Source: Zygnema cylindricum
Taxonomy: Eukaryota; Streptophyta; Zygnematophyceae; Zygnematales; Zygnemataceae
Assembly (NCBI GenBank): GCA_037447655.1
Contig: JBBHKE010002847.1
Coordinates: 117,164-181,163, forward strand
DNA length: 64,000 nucleotides
Reading direction: 5' to 3'
Shown piece by piece: positions 32,250 to 44,184 of the stretch (its first letter is position 1; the number at the start of each line of letters is the position of its first letter). Both the position numbers and the translations under genes were made by a program. Below the pieces are notes generated by a model. It did not search any database, was not told the origin of the DNA, and saw only the letters and a program-made list of their open reading frames with translations.

Positions 32250-34594
32250 AACACCCAAACAACCAAAGATCTCGACCGCCATCGGGATAAAGTCATCCAT
32301 AGGGTCCCGGAGGGCATAATCACGCTCCTTCGCCTTAGCAGCATCACGAGCTGCCACCCCAAGATGTCGAGCCGCCTGACCAACAACTGTAGCTGAAGTA
32401 GGGTTTGCCAGAACAATATCACCGAAAATGCGACGGGCACCATCAAGCAAAACAACATCGATCCGACGCGAGGGAATAATATGAGAAACCTCTCGACGCA
32501 CAGAAAAGCCCCCTTCTGAAGCAATAGTGGCAACGGTGTCTCGAATAGTGTCGTGCGCCTGATCAAATCTCCCCCATGGGAGCAACGAAGCAAATGGACA
32601 CCATCGGGCCCCAAGACACGACCACATGCACAAACAAGAGAGCCAAGTAAAGGAGGATGGGGGAGGCCGAGGCGAAACCGAAGGGCAGTGGTGAACTGAG
32701 CTGGTGAGAATCGGAGAGTGGACAAAATAGGTGTGGCAAAAAGCCAAGACCCAGAACCAGGTCCACCACAAGAGAGAAGACGGGCACGAGAAGAATCGGA
32801 GGGAAGCGCCGTGAGAAGCTCGGATTTAATGGTGGCGACAACCCGGTCGGAAATCGATTCCTGGACACGCTCAACAGATTTTGTAACAAGGGTCGAGAAA
32901 ATCGGCACATCCACAAGGGAATGGGGAGGAAGAGAACGTGACGCGTCCAATAGAGATCGCTGGAAGGCGAACACACTGTTTGAAACCCGGGGGATAACAG
33001 TAGCTAGAACGGGGGTGTCCCCAGCCAAGAAACGGGAAACAAGAGTAGAAGCAATAAGGCACCAACTTCCCAAATAGGCAGCTGGAGCAACACGAGCGGT
33101 CGATAATAGACCCAACCCTCAGTAGAGACAGGGAGGGATGCCTGAATGCGGGCAGATGGGCCAGACTGGCGATCAAATGCCCCGCGACCTAATAGAGAGT
33201 GGATGACGTCCATGAGGCGATCGTCAAAAGCCGAGAGAGAGGAGAGAAATGTCGAGGTGGGAGGGGAAGTACGAGTGAGGTAAGAAGGGCGGTGGGGGAA
33301 ACACCTGGTTAACATAGCAAAAGCAACTTGGGGATCGGGAAGGTGAGGAAGGTCATCCACTTGGGCTAGATCTGTCTGTAAAGCATCTTGAAGGAATTGG
33401 GTCACGAAAGTATCTGAACCAAGGGGGCAACCAAGCACACGAATGCCATCGGAGGGAGAAGGGGTTTGAAAACCAGGGGGGGTAGTAAACGAAAGTGGAA
33501 TATCTTGAGGAGACCAAATAACACACTTCGACGGCTGAACTGAAAGGTTGAGTTCAGCTAAACGTTCCCTGAAAAAATCATATGCCAACACGACTTGTTC
33601 TCTCGGCCCAATAATGTGCGTATCATCTGCGACCGAAGGAAAAAGGCAAGAAGGGAAGGCGGCTGCGGAGGCACGAAGGGCCCGGTAATGGGCAAGGGCG
33701 AACAAAGGTCCGCCGAGAGGGTCACCTTGGCGAGTGCCAGTAGCAGAGGAGAGAGGAATAATATCACCATCGGCCGAGAAGGAAAGGCTGCTTGTCAAAG
33801 AATAGAAAGCCCTCACAAAGGGGAACAATTGGACAATCGGAGATGGAGCCGCCATAAGCTCTGAAAAAATCACGTTCCGATCCACCGTATTAAATGCATT
33901 GGAAACGTCGACTTGAAGGACCAACCAATCCGGATGTACATCCAACAAAGCCCGAATCCCATGGACCACGGCCTCACAACCCCCTCTCGTGGCCACTCCA
34001 AACTGATGAGGAGAGAAATAATCATGGAAAGCCGGTTGGAGCTGGAGACATATCGCACGAGCCACCAACCTATATAAAACCTCTCCCACGGCAATAGGGC
34101 GGATCCCACCATTAGGTTTGGCGATTGCCACAAGGCGGGACGCTGTGAGAAGTTCACAAATCCGAGGGGGAACATCCCCACTAGCTATAAGGGAACATAC
34201 TCGAAAAAACACATCGAACCCCCGGGGACCCGATTCAGGGGGCAAAACATCGCGAAACAACTCATATACTGTGCCCGAGGGGCCCCCCGCTGAAAGGTGA
34301 GGAGAAGAGCTAAGAGCCTTAATGAAAACCTCCCGATTCAAAGTAAAACTCTCAGAAGGCTCAAAGGTGTGGATGGAAAGGGGTAAAGGGGAAGGGGCAG
34401 GGGGGTGGAGAGCTCGAAGGACCTCAATAGTGGAAGAAGATCCGGGGGCAGGGGTGAATGGCTGTAGGGCCCGAACCGCTCGAGAAAGCTCACCAACTCG
34501 GCCTAAGTGAATTGCTCGACGATAAGAGGCCGGGACATCCGATGGCTTAGGTGGCCGACGTGGTATGAAAGAGGTGCTCGATACCCGATCCTCA
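32250..34594 (-). pseudogene. LINE reverse transcriptase and C-terminal endonuclease frames
   Basis: RT landmarks: AIAKPNGGIRPIAVGEVLYR, FGVATRGGCEAVVHG, LQVDVSNAFNTVDR, SATGTRQGDPLGGPLFALA, then FPSVADDTHIIGP, where the usual Y/F-A-D-D box reads V-A-D-D. The frame breaks near 33020, where WLGTPPF ends in a stop while another frame continues as LAGDTPVLATVIPRVSNS. It breaks again near 32560, where HGGDLIRRTT gives way to HGGDLIQAHDTIRDTVATIA. The nuclease has RIDVVLLDGARRIFGDIVL and FIPMAVEIFGCLGV. The two shifts make it non-functional as it stands, although the codons are otherwise well kept. Confidence 0.82.
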
Positions 34595-35744
34595 TGCTAT
34601 GGAATTGATTCTGGTGATGCTAGTATTAATATTTCACCACCTCTGGGGGTGATTTTCTAAAGAGTTTTAGGGCTTCTCAGATGTTCCATGGACAGCTTTA
34701 AACATTTCACTGGCAAGATTTCCACGATACTGATAATAACAAAAGCTGAAAAATACAATGGATACTAATAAGCACAGCAAAGGAAAAACTGTAGGAATTA
34801 CCAAATGTTTTTTTCAACTGTTTTGATCACTACAGCACCTCTGACACCCCATATGTTGCTCACTATTAACTTAATTTTAAAATTACTTGTATGCTAATTG
34901 CTGTAAAACGTTGAATATATATTAGAAGGCCCACAACCAAATTGGAACACGACAAGCATTTTACACCTGTTGGTTCTTAGATATACAAACACACTATTGC
35001 AAATCCACTCTGGCAAGAAATCATAAAATAGTGTTGACAGTAGAAAGCTGTGATCTTCTAACTTGCCATAACTCCCCAAACTGAAGTGTATTATTATACC
35101 TTTTAAATTCACAATGGCGCAATTCAATTATGGACAAGTCCAGCCAAGTTGCCGGCGCGCACACAACAGAATGTAAAAAGCAAGTGCATGAACTAGTTTA
35201 GCAGAAATCTTGACCAAACACATACTGAACCATTGCCGTATCACCAAATGTATTACATAATCAAAACATACAACACAAACAAGGGTTTCTCAACCGAAGG
35301 AAGATTGACAATCCATTCCACAGACCATCCATCAATTTGGCGTACAACATACAAAGTAACACTTCAACATGCAAAAGATTGCAATACTCACATCACCAAT
35401 ACATTCTAATAGAGCAAAAACATTAGCGGTATACACCTGATCCCTCAGGGAATTCCACCTTGAACAAAACTTTACGAGGATTTTTCAATCACGCAATTAC
35501 ACAATTAAGGTCCCACTCAAATTCTAAGCAGTGTAAAATTTCTATTTTTTCTATAGAGATAACAAAAAACAATGACAAAAACGATCCTCAATGAGCGCAG
35601 CCAATCAGAATCAGCACTACAACTAAACGGGTGAAAAGTCAGAAGGCCGGAATATCAGACCTAAGCTCGTCACACACTGAATATAGGGAAAGAAGGTAAA
35701 AGAAAAAAACTAAAACACACAAAAAAACACTGAACTTGCAACTA
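34595..35744. other. No gene recognised
   Basis: AT-rich sequence between the LINE 5' truncation and a MITE. No conserved coding peptide or RNA gene seen. Confidence 0.4.
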
Positions 35745-35958
35745 CACCGCCAATCGTTATTAGCGTGTAAGTTTTTTGTGTATACGAATAATTAGCGTGG
35801 TTTACACTAATTGGGAATTTGAAAGTTTTTGAAGAAATCGTCCATTCTAATTAGGAATTAGGGTTTTTCTGAAATAGTGTGGATAATTGTATTTGAGAAT
35901 AAAAAAAGAAAAAGCGGGACGGAATTAGCGTACACAACGCTAATAACGATTGGCAGTG
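35745..35958. mobile_element. CACCG-family MITE, variant
   Basis: 214 bp: CACCGCCAATCGTTATTAGC at the left and GCTAATAACGATTGGCAGTG at the right, with TA on both sides. The terminal repeat is a distinct subfamily (CCAATCG rather than TGAATCG). Confidence 0.8.
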
Positions 35959-37774
35959 TAGTTGCTACCCTAAAATAGCTACTAAATTGCCACAAACTTT
36001 TGTACGCAAATGTAAAACTAAAAAACGTATTTTGGAGGCCTCTGTAAACTACCAGCATATATAATGGTAATAAGAAACCACAAAACACATAAAATGGCAG
36101 CACATCTAACAACATTCAAATTTCCAGCATTAGAAATAACAATCAAATTGGAGTTTTTATAAGTGGATTCTTACAAGACAAACTACAGACCCCTATGATT
36201 ATCACAAACCATTATTGGTGTTAGGGCCTATCTGGGGCAATCATAGAGAAAAAGTAGGACTATAAATATTTAGAAATACAAATTGTCCACAATTTCTATA
36301 CAAACACTGGCAAGTAGCTGCTACTAAAGTACTAGCAAGTATGCCAATACAAGCGTAGTACAAATAAGCATAAAAATGACTTGTACCCTATTACAGCACT
36401 GAACACAATTAGAAGAGGTCCGACTGATAATAATAAGGACAATAATACAAACTTCTCTAAACAAAAGCACAGCAAGAAAAAAACTGCATGCACAAGAGGA
36501 GCGGCGTGCCAAAAAGCAGCAGAAAGTAGGAGGAGAAGTAAACATAGCCTCCAAGATTCAATATTTGAGGAAAAAGTCATCAAAAAAACAAAAAAAATTA
36601 CAAGCTGCGAGCATGTTTGTCTGCAAAAGAAAAAGAATAACAGCAGAAAAAATGATAATACCTAAATACCACAGCAGCAAAACGGCAAAAGACAATGAAA
36701 TGAAAAAACTCATTGTTGAGGAAAAAGAGAAAAAAGCCATTTGTCAACTGTCGGGAAAAACAGTAGACAAAACAGCCTTTCCAACTGGCATCTTCATTTA
36801 TATGCTGAAAAGATAAAGACAAAAAATTGCCCTTTGCTCAGCCTCTAATGACAAACCAAATACTCTCTCCCGACTGAAATATGCTGATATCATGACACGT
36901 ATCTTCAGAAAGCCCGACTCTAAAGACCACCTTCTCGACAAAATGTTGTGACAGCAACATGACAAAAGAACTTCTATGAAACCGACAAACCAACAACGCG
37001 AGAGAGAGAAAAGAGCAGTCCTAAAACCCCCCTGCCTTCCCTCTCCTACCTTCCCTCCCCTCCCTTGACTGAGGCATTAGAAGCCAAAAAAGCACAGCTA
37101 GCTTGGACTGCCTGGAGAGGGCAAGACCGTGACGTCACATGGCTTATATGGACAACTTTTACTACAGAGGAAGTGAAGAAGAAGCAGATGACGGAAGTCC
37201 AAGTCAAAAAAGGATCTGGGAGAAAAAGGAAAAGGAAAAGGATGACTCCAAAAAAGGAATCTCCAAAGAAATCCATTGATAATGGCACATCTTCCTTGCT
37301 CCAGAGTGGTAGCATCTAGTTAGAAAGGTAATTAGAAAGAAAAGACTAGCCATCAATAAGACGCCTGGAAACCATCAATACCAAAACCTGACCACTCCTC
37401 ACCACTCTTTTTTATCTCCCCTGAACCTTTCAGCCAGTAGGCTGGAGGTTCCAATTCTTTCCAAGCTAATATTCCTATGGTAATGATTCCCTGACCAGCT
37501 TCTCTTTCTTATCTCTTTCTTTTACCTCTCCCCTCTGCCACACTGACTTCTGCTTCTTCCATATCCCATTTTCTGCAACCATAACCCCCTTTCTCATTCC
37601 TCCCAGCCCCCCACTCCCAGCCCTCTCTAAAACCTCTCCCCATAGCTGTACACCTCCAGCCACCATCTCTCCCTCTCTCCCTCCCTCTATCCCACTCCCT
37701 CTCTCCCCCTCTCCCTCTCCTTCCCCCTCCCCTCACACCAGTTTCCTACAAGAAGACAAAAGGGCTGTCCTCCT
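35959..37774. other. Downstream flank of cold-shock gene, no separate gene seen
   Basis: Probably includes the 3' untranslated region of the - strand cold-shock gene. Holds a CT-rich tract at about 37650-37735. Frames in this stretch are Lys- or Ser-rich and look like chance. Confidence 0.45.
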
Positions 37775-38308
37775 TTAGTTAGCTTGGGAGCAGTCCCTCG
37801 AAATATGTCCAGGCTGGCTACACGTGTAGCATACACGTCCAGCACCTCCTCCGCCACCGCCACCGCCACCACCACCACCACCTCCTCCATTAGGACAGTC
37901 ACGTGCAATATGTCCCGGCTCCTCACAGTTATAGCATAGACGGTCGCCACCGTAACCTCCTCCTCCACGGCCTCTACCTCCTCCTCTACCTCCACCTCTT
38001 CCACCGAGGTAGCCCCCACCTCCTCCACCACCACCTCCTCGTCCGGCGGGATAGCCACGTGGCGCGCCTTGCACGTGTGCGCCAGCTGGACCAGTGACGT
38101 CAAGCGCCTTTGTACGGCCATCACTCTCCTCCACGGAAAACTCGACTACCTCTCCTTCTCGGAGAGATCGAAATCCGACGGCGTGGATTGAAGTTTGATG
38201 GACAAACAGATCTTCGCCTCCGTCGTCAGGTGTGATAAATCCAAAGCCTTTGGAAGAGTTGAACCATTTCACCTTCCCTGTCTTCTTCTCAGTCCCTTCT
38301 ACGGCCAT
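37775..38308 (-). CDS. CSP2: Cold-shock domain, glycine-rich, zinc-knuckle protein (GRP2/CSP2-like)
   Basis: 177 residues in one exon. An N-terminal cold-shock domain (about 8-72) has RNP1 KGFGFI (20-25) and RNP2 DLFVHQ (33-38) plus the GKVKWFN start, the nucleic-acid-binding surface of the family. A Gly/Arg-rich linker follows, then a CCHC knuckle [14 protein letters not shown] (about 125-138), a poly-Gly run, and a second knuckle [14 protein letters not shown] (160-173). Plant CSP2/GRP2 proteins share this layout and act as RNA chaperones in cold and development; the role here is inferred from that. The ATG at 38308 is chosen because an upstream in-frame start (38356) adds 16 residues outside the domain. 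Local GC is higher than in the flanks because of Gly codons. Confidence 0.93.
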   Translation of the reverse strand: MAVEGTEKKTGKVKWFNSSKGFGFITPDDGGEDLFVHQTSIHAVGFRSLREGEVVEFSVEESDGRTKALDVTGPAGAHVQGAPRGYPAGRGGGGGGGGGYLGGRGGGRGGGRGRGGGGYGGDRLCYNCEEPGHIARDCPNGGGGGGGGGGGGGGGAGRVCYTCSQPGHISRDCSQAN

Positions 38309-40298
38309 ATTTATTATGTTACAACAGCTGTTACTGTTATGCAACAAAACTAACAAAAGAAAGTAGAGGGGAAAGAGAAAATAAGTTGCAACAACAGAAA
38401 GAAACAGAGAAAGAGATGATGATGCTCTCCTTCTATAAGCTTGTCCTGGTTAGAGAAAGAAAAGGAGAAATGAACAAGATAAACACACCAGAAGAAAACG
38501 TCAGGTAGCGGCTATGGCGGCGGCTGTATAAAATGAGAGAAGGTTAATTTGATTCCTCTTCCAGCAATTCCTCGGAGCCCGAGGGAAAGAGATGTGTTGG
38601 AAGGGAACGACAGAGCAAAAGCAGTCGCATGGCGACGATTTGTATTCCTGCGACAAACACTGTTTACCAATCAGCGTCATTACGACGGTTGCGATGGGGA
38701 GTCGGCGTCGCATGTAGCCACAACAGGTCGCGAGAAGTCGTCTGCGGTCGCTGGATGTCAAACCCTAAAGGTTACTGCTGACGATTTGAAAGGGGAATAG
38801 GGGGGAAAATAAAAAAACGGGTCGTAAGGAGTCGCAGGCAGTCGCACCGTAAAATATTATGAGCGACAGACATGAGCGACAGAAATAAGGACGGTGATTG
38901 GGTGTGAGGATCAAGGGTTTTTGTCGCTCTGTCGGCTTAAAAAGCGGCAGCTTCGGAAAGAGGGGTTCATAGCGGCAGGGTTGAAGGGAAGTTCTGCCAA
39001 TGACGGTTATGCTGGGCAGAATACACGTGTCAATGGACGCGATACGCGGCGTGGGTTGATCGGAGGGCTGGCGTTTTTTGAAGAGCACCCTGGTGACATG
39101 CCGCCGCCAGTAGTTTCGGGCCGACAAATGCAGTCATTGGAAACGGCCGTCAAAACTGCATAACTTCAATCTGTGCACTGGCAGTCAGGATTTCTGATCA
39201 CGTGGTTCAAAAGCAGGCAAAAGTGTACGACGTAGAGAAAAGCGGCTTCGGATCGAGTGTCTTACACGTGGCAAATGTTAGGGTTTCCTTTTTGAAAGAG
39301 ACGCTGCGTGGATTGCCACGTTGGCATTGTCGGGGAGCCGTCAGAAAGTCGGTGATTGACACGTCAGTAGGCGGCAGGATTCCATATTGTGAAAGGAGAT
39401 TATTGTACGAAAACGTACTTTCGTACTTTTGGAGATACCTTCTGGAGTGGGCTGATGGCACAGATTTTTTGTACGATCACTTGTCGTACATTGGGAATCT
39501 CCGCATTTAGAGAAACTTGTCAGAATTTGCAGAGGTCTTACCGTCCTACAGCCGTGATGGTTCTCTGTCACGTCTTGGATAACAATCGCGAGAAGATTCT
39601 TATGGGATATCAATCGAACGGTTCAGATATTTCATGAAACTGCTAGGTGAATATTGGATGTGGTTGACACTTTTTGAGTACGGCATCGGGTACTGTACCA
39701 CAGTCGCCACCTTTTGGCCTTGACGGTTTTACGGCTTTCACAGTTTCACTTCGTCAAAAATTCAAAATCTCCAAGTTTGCAATTTTGCATGCAGGATTTC
39801 GGACTAACATTTGTCACGACAGAGGATTCAAACATTTGACATTTTTTGGCTGGAAAAATATATAGAATTGATAAGGGTGTGTCCCCATGTGCATAAGTAA
39901 GGGTTTTTTCCTGTCGTTTTGCCGTAAAACTTAGCGCCGTACTGCCTAAATTGCAACCGTACGAAGGAATCACAAATTTGTAGAGTACAATTTGCGTCAA
40001 GTAAAATCTTCTTGCTTCGAAGTTTGAACATTCTAGAGCTTCTGCCGTTCTTGAGGTAGAAAATTGCAAACCAAAGGCATCAGACAGCAGACACGTGTTG
40101 GCAAAAACTAAGAGCGTCGGCAAATCAATGTAAGAACGTCACTAAACCAATGCCGAACTCAGGAATGGACCAAATCGATTGAGAAATAGTGTTTACCACC
40201 GACTACGAGTCTTAATACATTCCAAACCGCGTTGTTCCCTCGTACTCATATGGTTTACCGTTGCAGCTTTTGTCCGCTACACCGTTAATCGCTTATAG
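38309..40298. other. Promoter side of cold-shock gene and unassigned sequence
   Basis: Contains the 5' leader and promoter of the cold-shock gene (within the first few hundred bases). The rest is GTAC- and GTCGC-rich sequence without a recognised gene. A CACCG-family-like start (TACACCGTTAATCGCTTATAG) lies at 40278-40298, and the next MITE inserted into it. Confidence 0.4.
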
Positions 40299-40604
40299 CA
40301 TAGTTCAAAAGTAGGCGTTTTTATGGTAGGCCTTTGGTCGGCGCCTTTATCGTAAGTTGTGTTATGGGCTTTTCATGTGATCTTCTTAGATCACTACTTT
40401 GATCAGCGACCGACCGATCGTCCGAATCTGACGGTGTAATTAAAAATGTTTGGTCCGAATGTTTTAATTGGTCCAATTTTTGGTCCGAATGTTTTAATTG
40501 GCCCGAATAGGTCCGAATACAATATGGGTCTTAAGATCATATTGTATGTTTTGCATACAATAGGCATATTGTATGGGCCTACTTTCACCTACTTTTAAAC
40601 TATG
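40299..40604. mobile_element. hAT-like MITE (CATAGTTC family), copy 3
   Basis: 306 bp with CATAGTTCAAAAGTAGG and CCTACTTTTAAACTATG ends and the exact 8-bp duplication GCTTATAG (40291-40298 and 40605-40612). The interior matches 10320-10595. Confidence 0.88.
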
Positions 40605-41302
40605 GCTTATAGAGTTGATAACATTATATTTGCGCCCCTAAAATTTGACCCTCAAACCTAAAATGAAATTAACAATACTATTTTTTCTTAACGTTAATTT
40701 CGGTACGGTCTACTTAGCGGCAATGACTCTACATTATTTAAAAGCCGACCAAATTCATGTAATAATGTAATGTATACTCGTTGTTGTTCAAATCGTGCGA
40801 ATTTTTCATTTTCCCCAATTTCTACGTATAATTCGTGACTTTTGAAAAAATCGCAAAAAAACGCAGAGTACTTTCTGTCCGGTAAACTGAACAGAAATTT
40901 CACGGAAATGTACGGAATTTATCGGAAATGTACGGACATTTATGAAAAGAGACATTGCACTATTACACTATTTGCGCGCGATAAGTTTGAAATATGTACG
41001 AAAGTCTTTCTTCAATTTATTTTTAAAGAAGCCGACATGAAAACGAATCTTCAACGAAGTCGCCATTAGTGACGCCACATAAATCAGTGAAACTGCCGTT
41101 CAAGCAATTGTCAAAGCAGTTACAGACCTCGACAAAATCCAATGCTTAAAAAAAACCAATGCCTAAACACGGTTGGGTCAACCTGGATTTGAGCCTGGCA
41201 CTGAATAGATTTGTAAAATTCTGTCTATCAACTGTAAGTAACCAGTTGATGGCAAAGTTCCGATACACATACGCCGTGTGATAACAATTTAAATAAAAAC
41301 AA

Positions 41303-43302
41303 GGGAATTGCTAATCGCAGAGACGATTTTTGCTTCGCGCAGGTAGTTGTCATAAATTGTACATTTGAAGTACAATTTCGTACAGCCTACGTACCTTTAA
41401 GTTTAGATTTGACGGTCATCCGTCAAACAACTTTGACTGGCGAAATGTTGTAACGAACGTCGACCGTCATAAAAAAAAATCAATTCACACGGCCGGCGCA
41501 AGTTTACTGTAACAGAACTGCGGCAGCCACATATAAATAAAAATGGCTGCGCGCAGGTAGTTTCTCACTTCACGTGAGCGTCCACACACCGACATTTGAC
41601 TTAAGCACTTAGCCGCAAAAATATAATATAATCGCGAACCGTTATAAATTATAGGATGACGTACGACATCTAAAAACTCGCACGAAACAAAATTAACTTC
41701 ATACAAAATCAAAAGTTGATTTTGTATGAAGTTGATTTTGTATGAAGCATAGTTGTTCACGGCGTTTCGTGCAAACGATTTAATCGCGACGAATTATACG
41801 TAACAAACGCATTGAACCTTTTGAAAAAATCGTTAAAATCGTTAATGAATTTTTTTCCGTACAATTCCGTACATGTAAACAAAAATAAATTTTACATATC
41901 CCGCAATTTGTACATTTTCCGTACAGTTCCCGTCTTTTTTCGTCATAGTCCGTACAATTCTGGTACAATTCCGTACGTTTTCCGTTAAATTTCTGTTCAG
42001 TTTACCGGACAGAAAGTACTACGAAGTGCAACGTATCTTTTAGTCAAATTCCGTACTTTTTGGGTACAAAACCGTACAGTTAATGTACATACCGTACAGT
42101 TTCCGTAAATTCTCCGTTCAGTTTACCGGACAGAAAGTACATCGCGTTTTTTTCGGATTTATTCAAAAGTCACGAATTATACGTTTTAATCGGAAAAAAG
42201 GAAAAAATCGCGCGATTTGAACAACTATGGTATGAAGTTAATTTCGTTTCGTGCGAGTTTGAAGTTAATTTCGTTTCGTGCGAGTTTATAGATTTCGTAC
42301 GTCATCCTATAATTTATAACGGTTCGCGATTAGATTATAATTTTGCGGCCAAGTGCCTAAATCAAATGTCGGTGTGTGGAGGTCACGTGAAGTGAGAAAC
42401 TACCTGCGCGCAGCCATTTTTATTTATATGTGGCTGCCGCAGTTCTGTTACAGTAACTTGCGCCGGCCGTGTGAATTGTTTTTTTTTTTATGACGGTCGA
42501 CGTTCGCAACCGGGACACTTTTTTAACCGTCGTTACAAAATTTCGCCAGTCAAAGTTGTTTGACGGATTGACCGTCAAATCTAAACTTAAAGGTACGTAG
42601 CTTGTACGAAAATGCACTTCAAATGTACAATTTCTGACAACTACACCGCGAATCGTAATTAGAGTAATGAAAAAATTAGAGTAAAAAAACAAAAAAAAAC
42701 AATTAGAGTAATGAACTCTAATTTATGTGATAGAATTTTTTCACAGTCGAAGTTTACTCTAATTTATTTAAGTACTCTATATTGGGTTATGTCGGCAATA
42801 AATATCCGCGTTGAAACTATAAACACTAAATTACGTAAACGTACAAAATCTGTCAGTCCGTATAGTTTTGACGTCATTATGACGCTAGCATTATTTGTCG
42901 CTCTGAATGTCAGTTAATGTTCACACTGACGACGATGCTGTCGACGGACGAGAGTTATGCGAACGGCTTTTTTTCGATGTGATTGATTTTTCGTTTAGTC
43001 CGATTTCACGTGCGAGCGCGATTGTATTAAATCATTATTTGTACCTTTTTACTTAAAAAAGTACAGTTTTGCACGGTCGAACGTCGTCCGTACTCCACAC
43101 TATTTTAAACGAACCTATATTACAATTCTGTTACGCTAATTAAACTTACCTAAATTAGAATAATGAAAAAATTAGAATCGTTTACTCTATCTTATGTCAT
43201 AGAGTCGAAATTTCGAGCGACCGAATTAGAGTAATTTACTCTAATTACGATTCGCGGTGTACCTGCGCGAAGCAAAAATAGTCTCTGCAATTAGCAATTC
43301 CC
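41303..43302. mobile_element. Mutator-like foldback element, non-autonomous
   Basis: 2.0 kb with terminal repeats of about 430 bp, starting GGGAATTGCTAATCGCAGAG and ending TCTCTGCAATTAGCAATTCCC (right terminus). It is flanked by the exact 9-bp duplication TAAAAACAA (41294-41302 and 43303-43311). A long inverted repeat with a 9-bp duplication fits Mutator/MULE. There is no transposase frame. The right arm is interrupted by the MITE at 42644-43259. Confidence 0.88.
42644..43259. mobile_element. CACCG-family element nested in Mutator-like element
   Basis: 616 bp with CACCGCGAATCGTAATTAGA and CTAATTACGATTCGCGGTG ends and TA on both sides. It is inserted at ACAACTA/CCTGCGCG in the right terminal repeat. 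Interior repeats read TTAGAGTAA. It is longer than other family members but still non-coding. Confidence 0.85.
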
Positions 43303-43494
43303 TAAAAACAATTGTTTACCGCTCATTTAACGGGAAACATACAAACTGCGGTCAGGTACATGTAAAATTCATTTTTTTTAACATGTACGCAATAGTACGG
43401 ATACAAATTCATTATCGATTTTATCATTTTTTCCAAATCGTTCAATGCATTACTTACATATAATTCGCGTGTTTGAATCTTGCGTAAAATGCAA

Positions 43495-43729
43495 TCAGAA
43501 TAACTATGTGTACAATGTAAATGAATCGTTTTGTACTAAATTTATCGTTATCTCGTACAATCGTACAGGAAGAGTGATTAAAAAAGGCGTCGACACTCGA
43601 AAGTGAGTGCGTCCACACATAAAAAGTGCACTCGGATTTGATTTCTAGTGATAAAGACGGAGGAAAATCACGCAAACGTGTTCTCACATGTTCAAACGTC
43701 GACTATGTGAACGCAGGCTATACTGGCTA
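43495..43729. repeat. SINE-like unit, copy 3
   Basis: Same ordered words as 2450-2650 and 2745-2929: GTGCACTCGGATTTGAT, then GATAAAGACGGAGGAAAATCAC, then GTTCTCACATGTTCAAACGTC. Followed directly by a CACCGTG-type MITE, as at 2930. Confidence 0.55.
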
Positions 43730-43880
43730 CACTATGGGAAAACTTTACCCAAAATAGAGTTATGCATAAATTAGAGTTAATTTTTGGTTGGCGTTAAGCC
43801 CTTCAACCCAATATAGAATTAATACCACTAATTGTTTCTCTACCCTAATAATTTATGTACACTATAAGCGATTCACGGTG
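43730..43880. mobile_element. CACCGTG-family MITE, degenerate
   Basis: Right end GCGATTCACGGTG next to TA; left end CACTATGGG after TA. The interior carries repeated CCCAAAATAGAGTT-like words. Confidence 0.5.
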
Positions 43881-44184
43881 TACCTCGATGTCTTCGGGGC
43901 TTATGATTTCGGATCCCTTCGTCTTCGTTTATACACTGTCGTCGTGCGATTTTTGGTGTAGGACGCCCTTCGCCTCCTTTGTCCCACATTTAAGACCCAT
44001 GTGGTCGTTTCTCCTTGACACCTTCTCCTCATGTATCTATGTGGGTTCTTATTTTACCACCTCTGGAGGCGCTAATGTACGTACCGTTCATTTTTGTTGA
44101 GTTGGTAAAATTTCTTGGGCAATTTGAGCACTCCATCCATAAACTCCTGCTCCACCATCTTCTGCTACAAATGAGGTTTTTCGA

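Larger units (their letters stand above)
31250..34594 (-). mobile_element. LINE (RLE-type non-LTR retrotransposon), interrupted by a TRIM
   Basis: Read on the - strand: an open frame from about 34594, a reverse transcriptase domain (34341-33030), a linker, a Cys/His cluster followed by a PD-(D/E)XK-like nuclease (32760-32250), the TRIM insertion (32189-31676), the last coding part near 31640-31490 (NAYLWLYNECRLL, then LNVLPRAGGTYG) and a 3' UTR. The stop upstream of 34594 and lack of an N-terminal domain suggest 5' truncation. The nuclease lies after the RT, as in RLE-type LINEs. Confidence 0.85.

Noticed and set aside
37687..38124. 145-residue frame overlapping the cold-shock gene
   Set aside because: Shadow frame of the Gly-codon-rich region; its Val/Glu repeats follow from GGN codons of the real gene.
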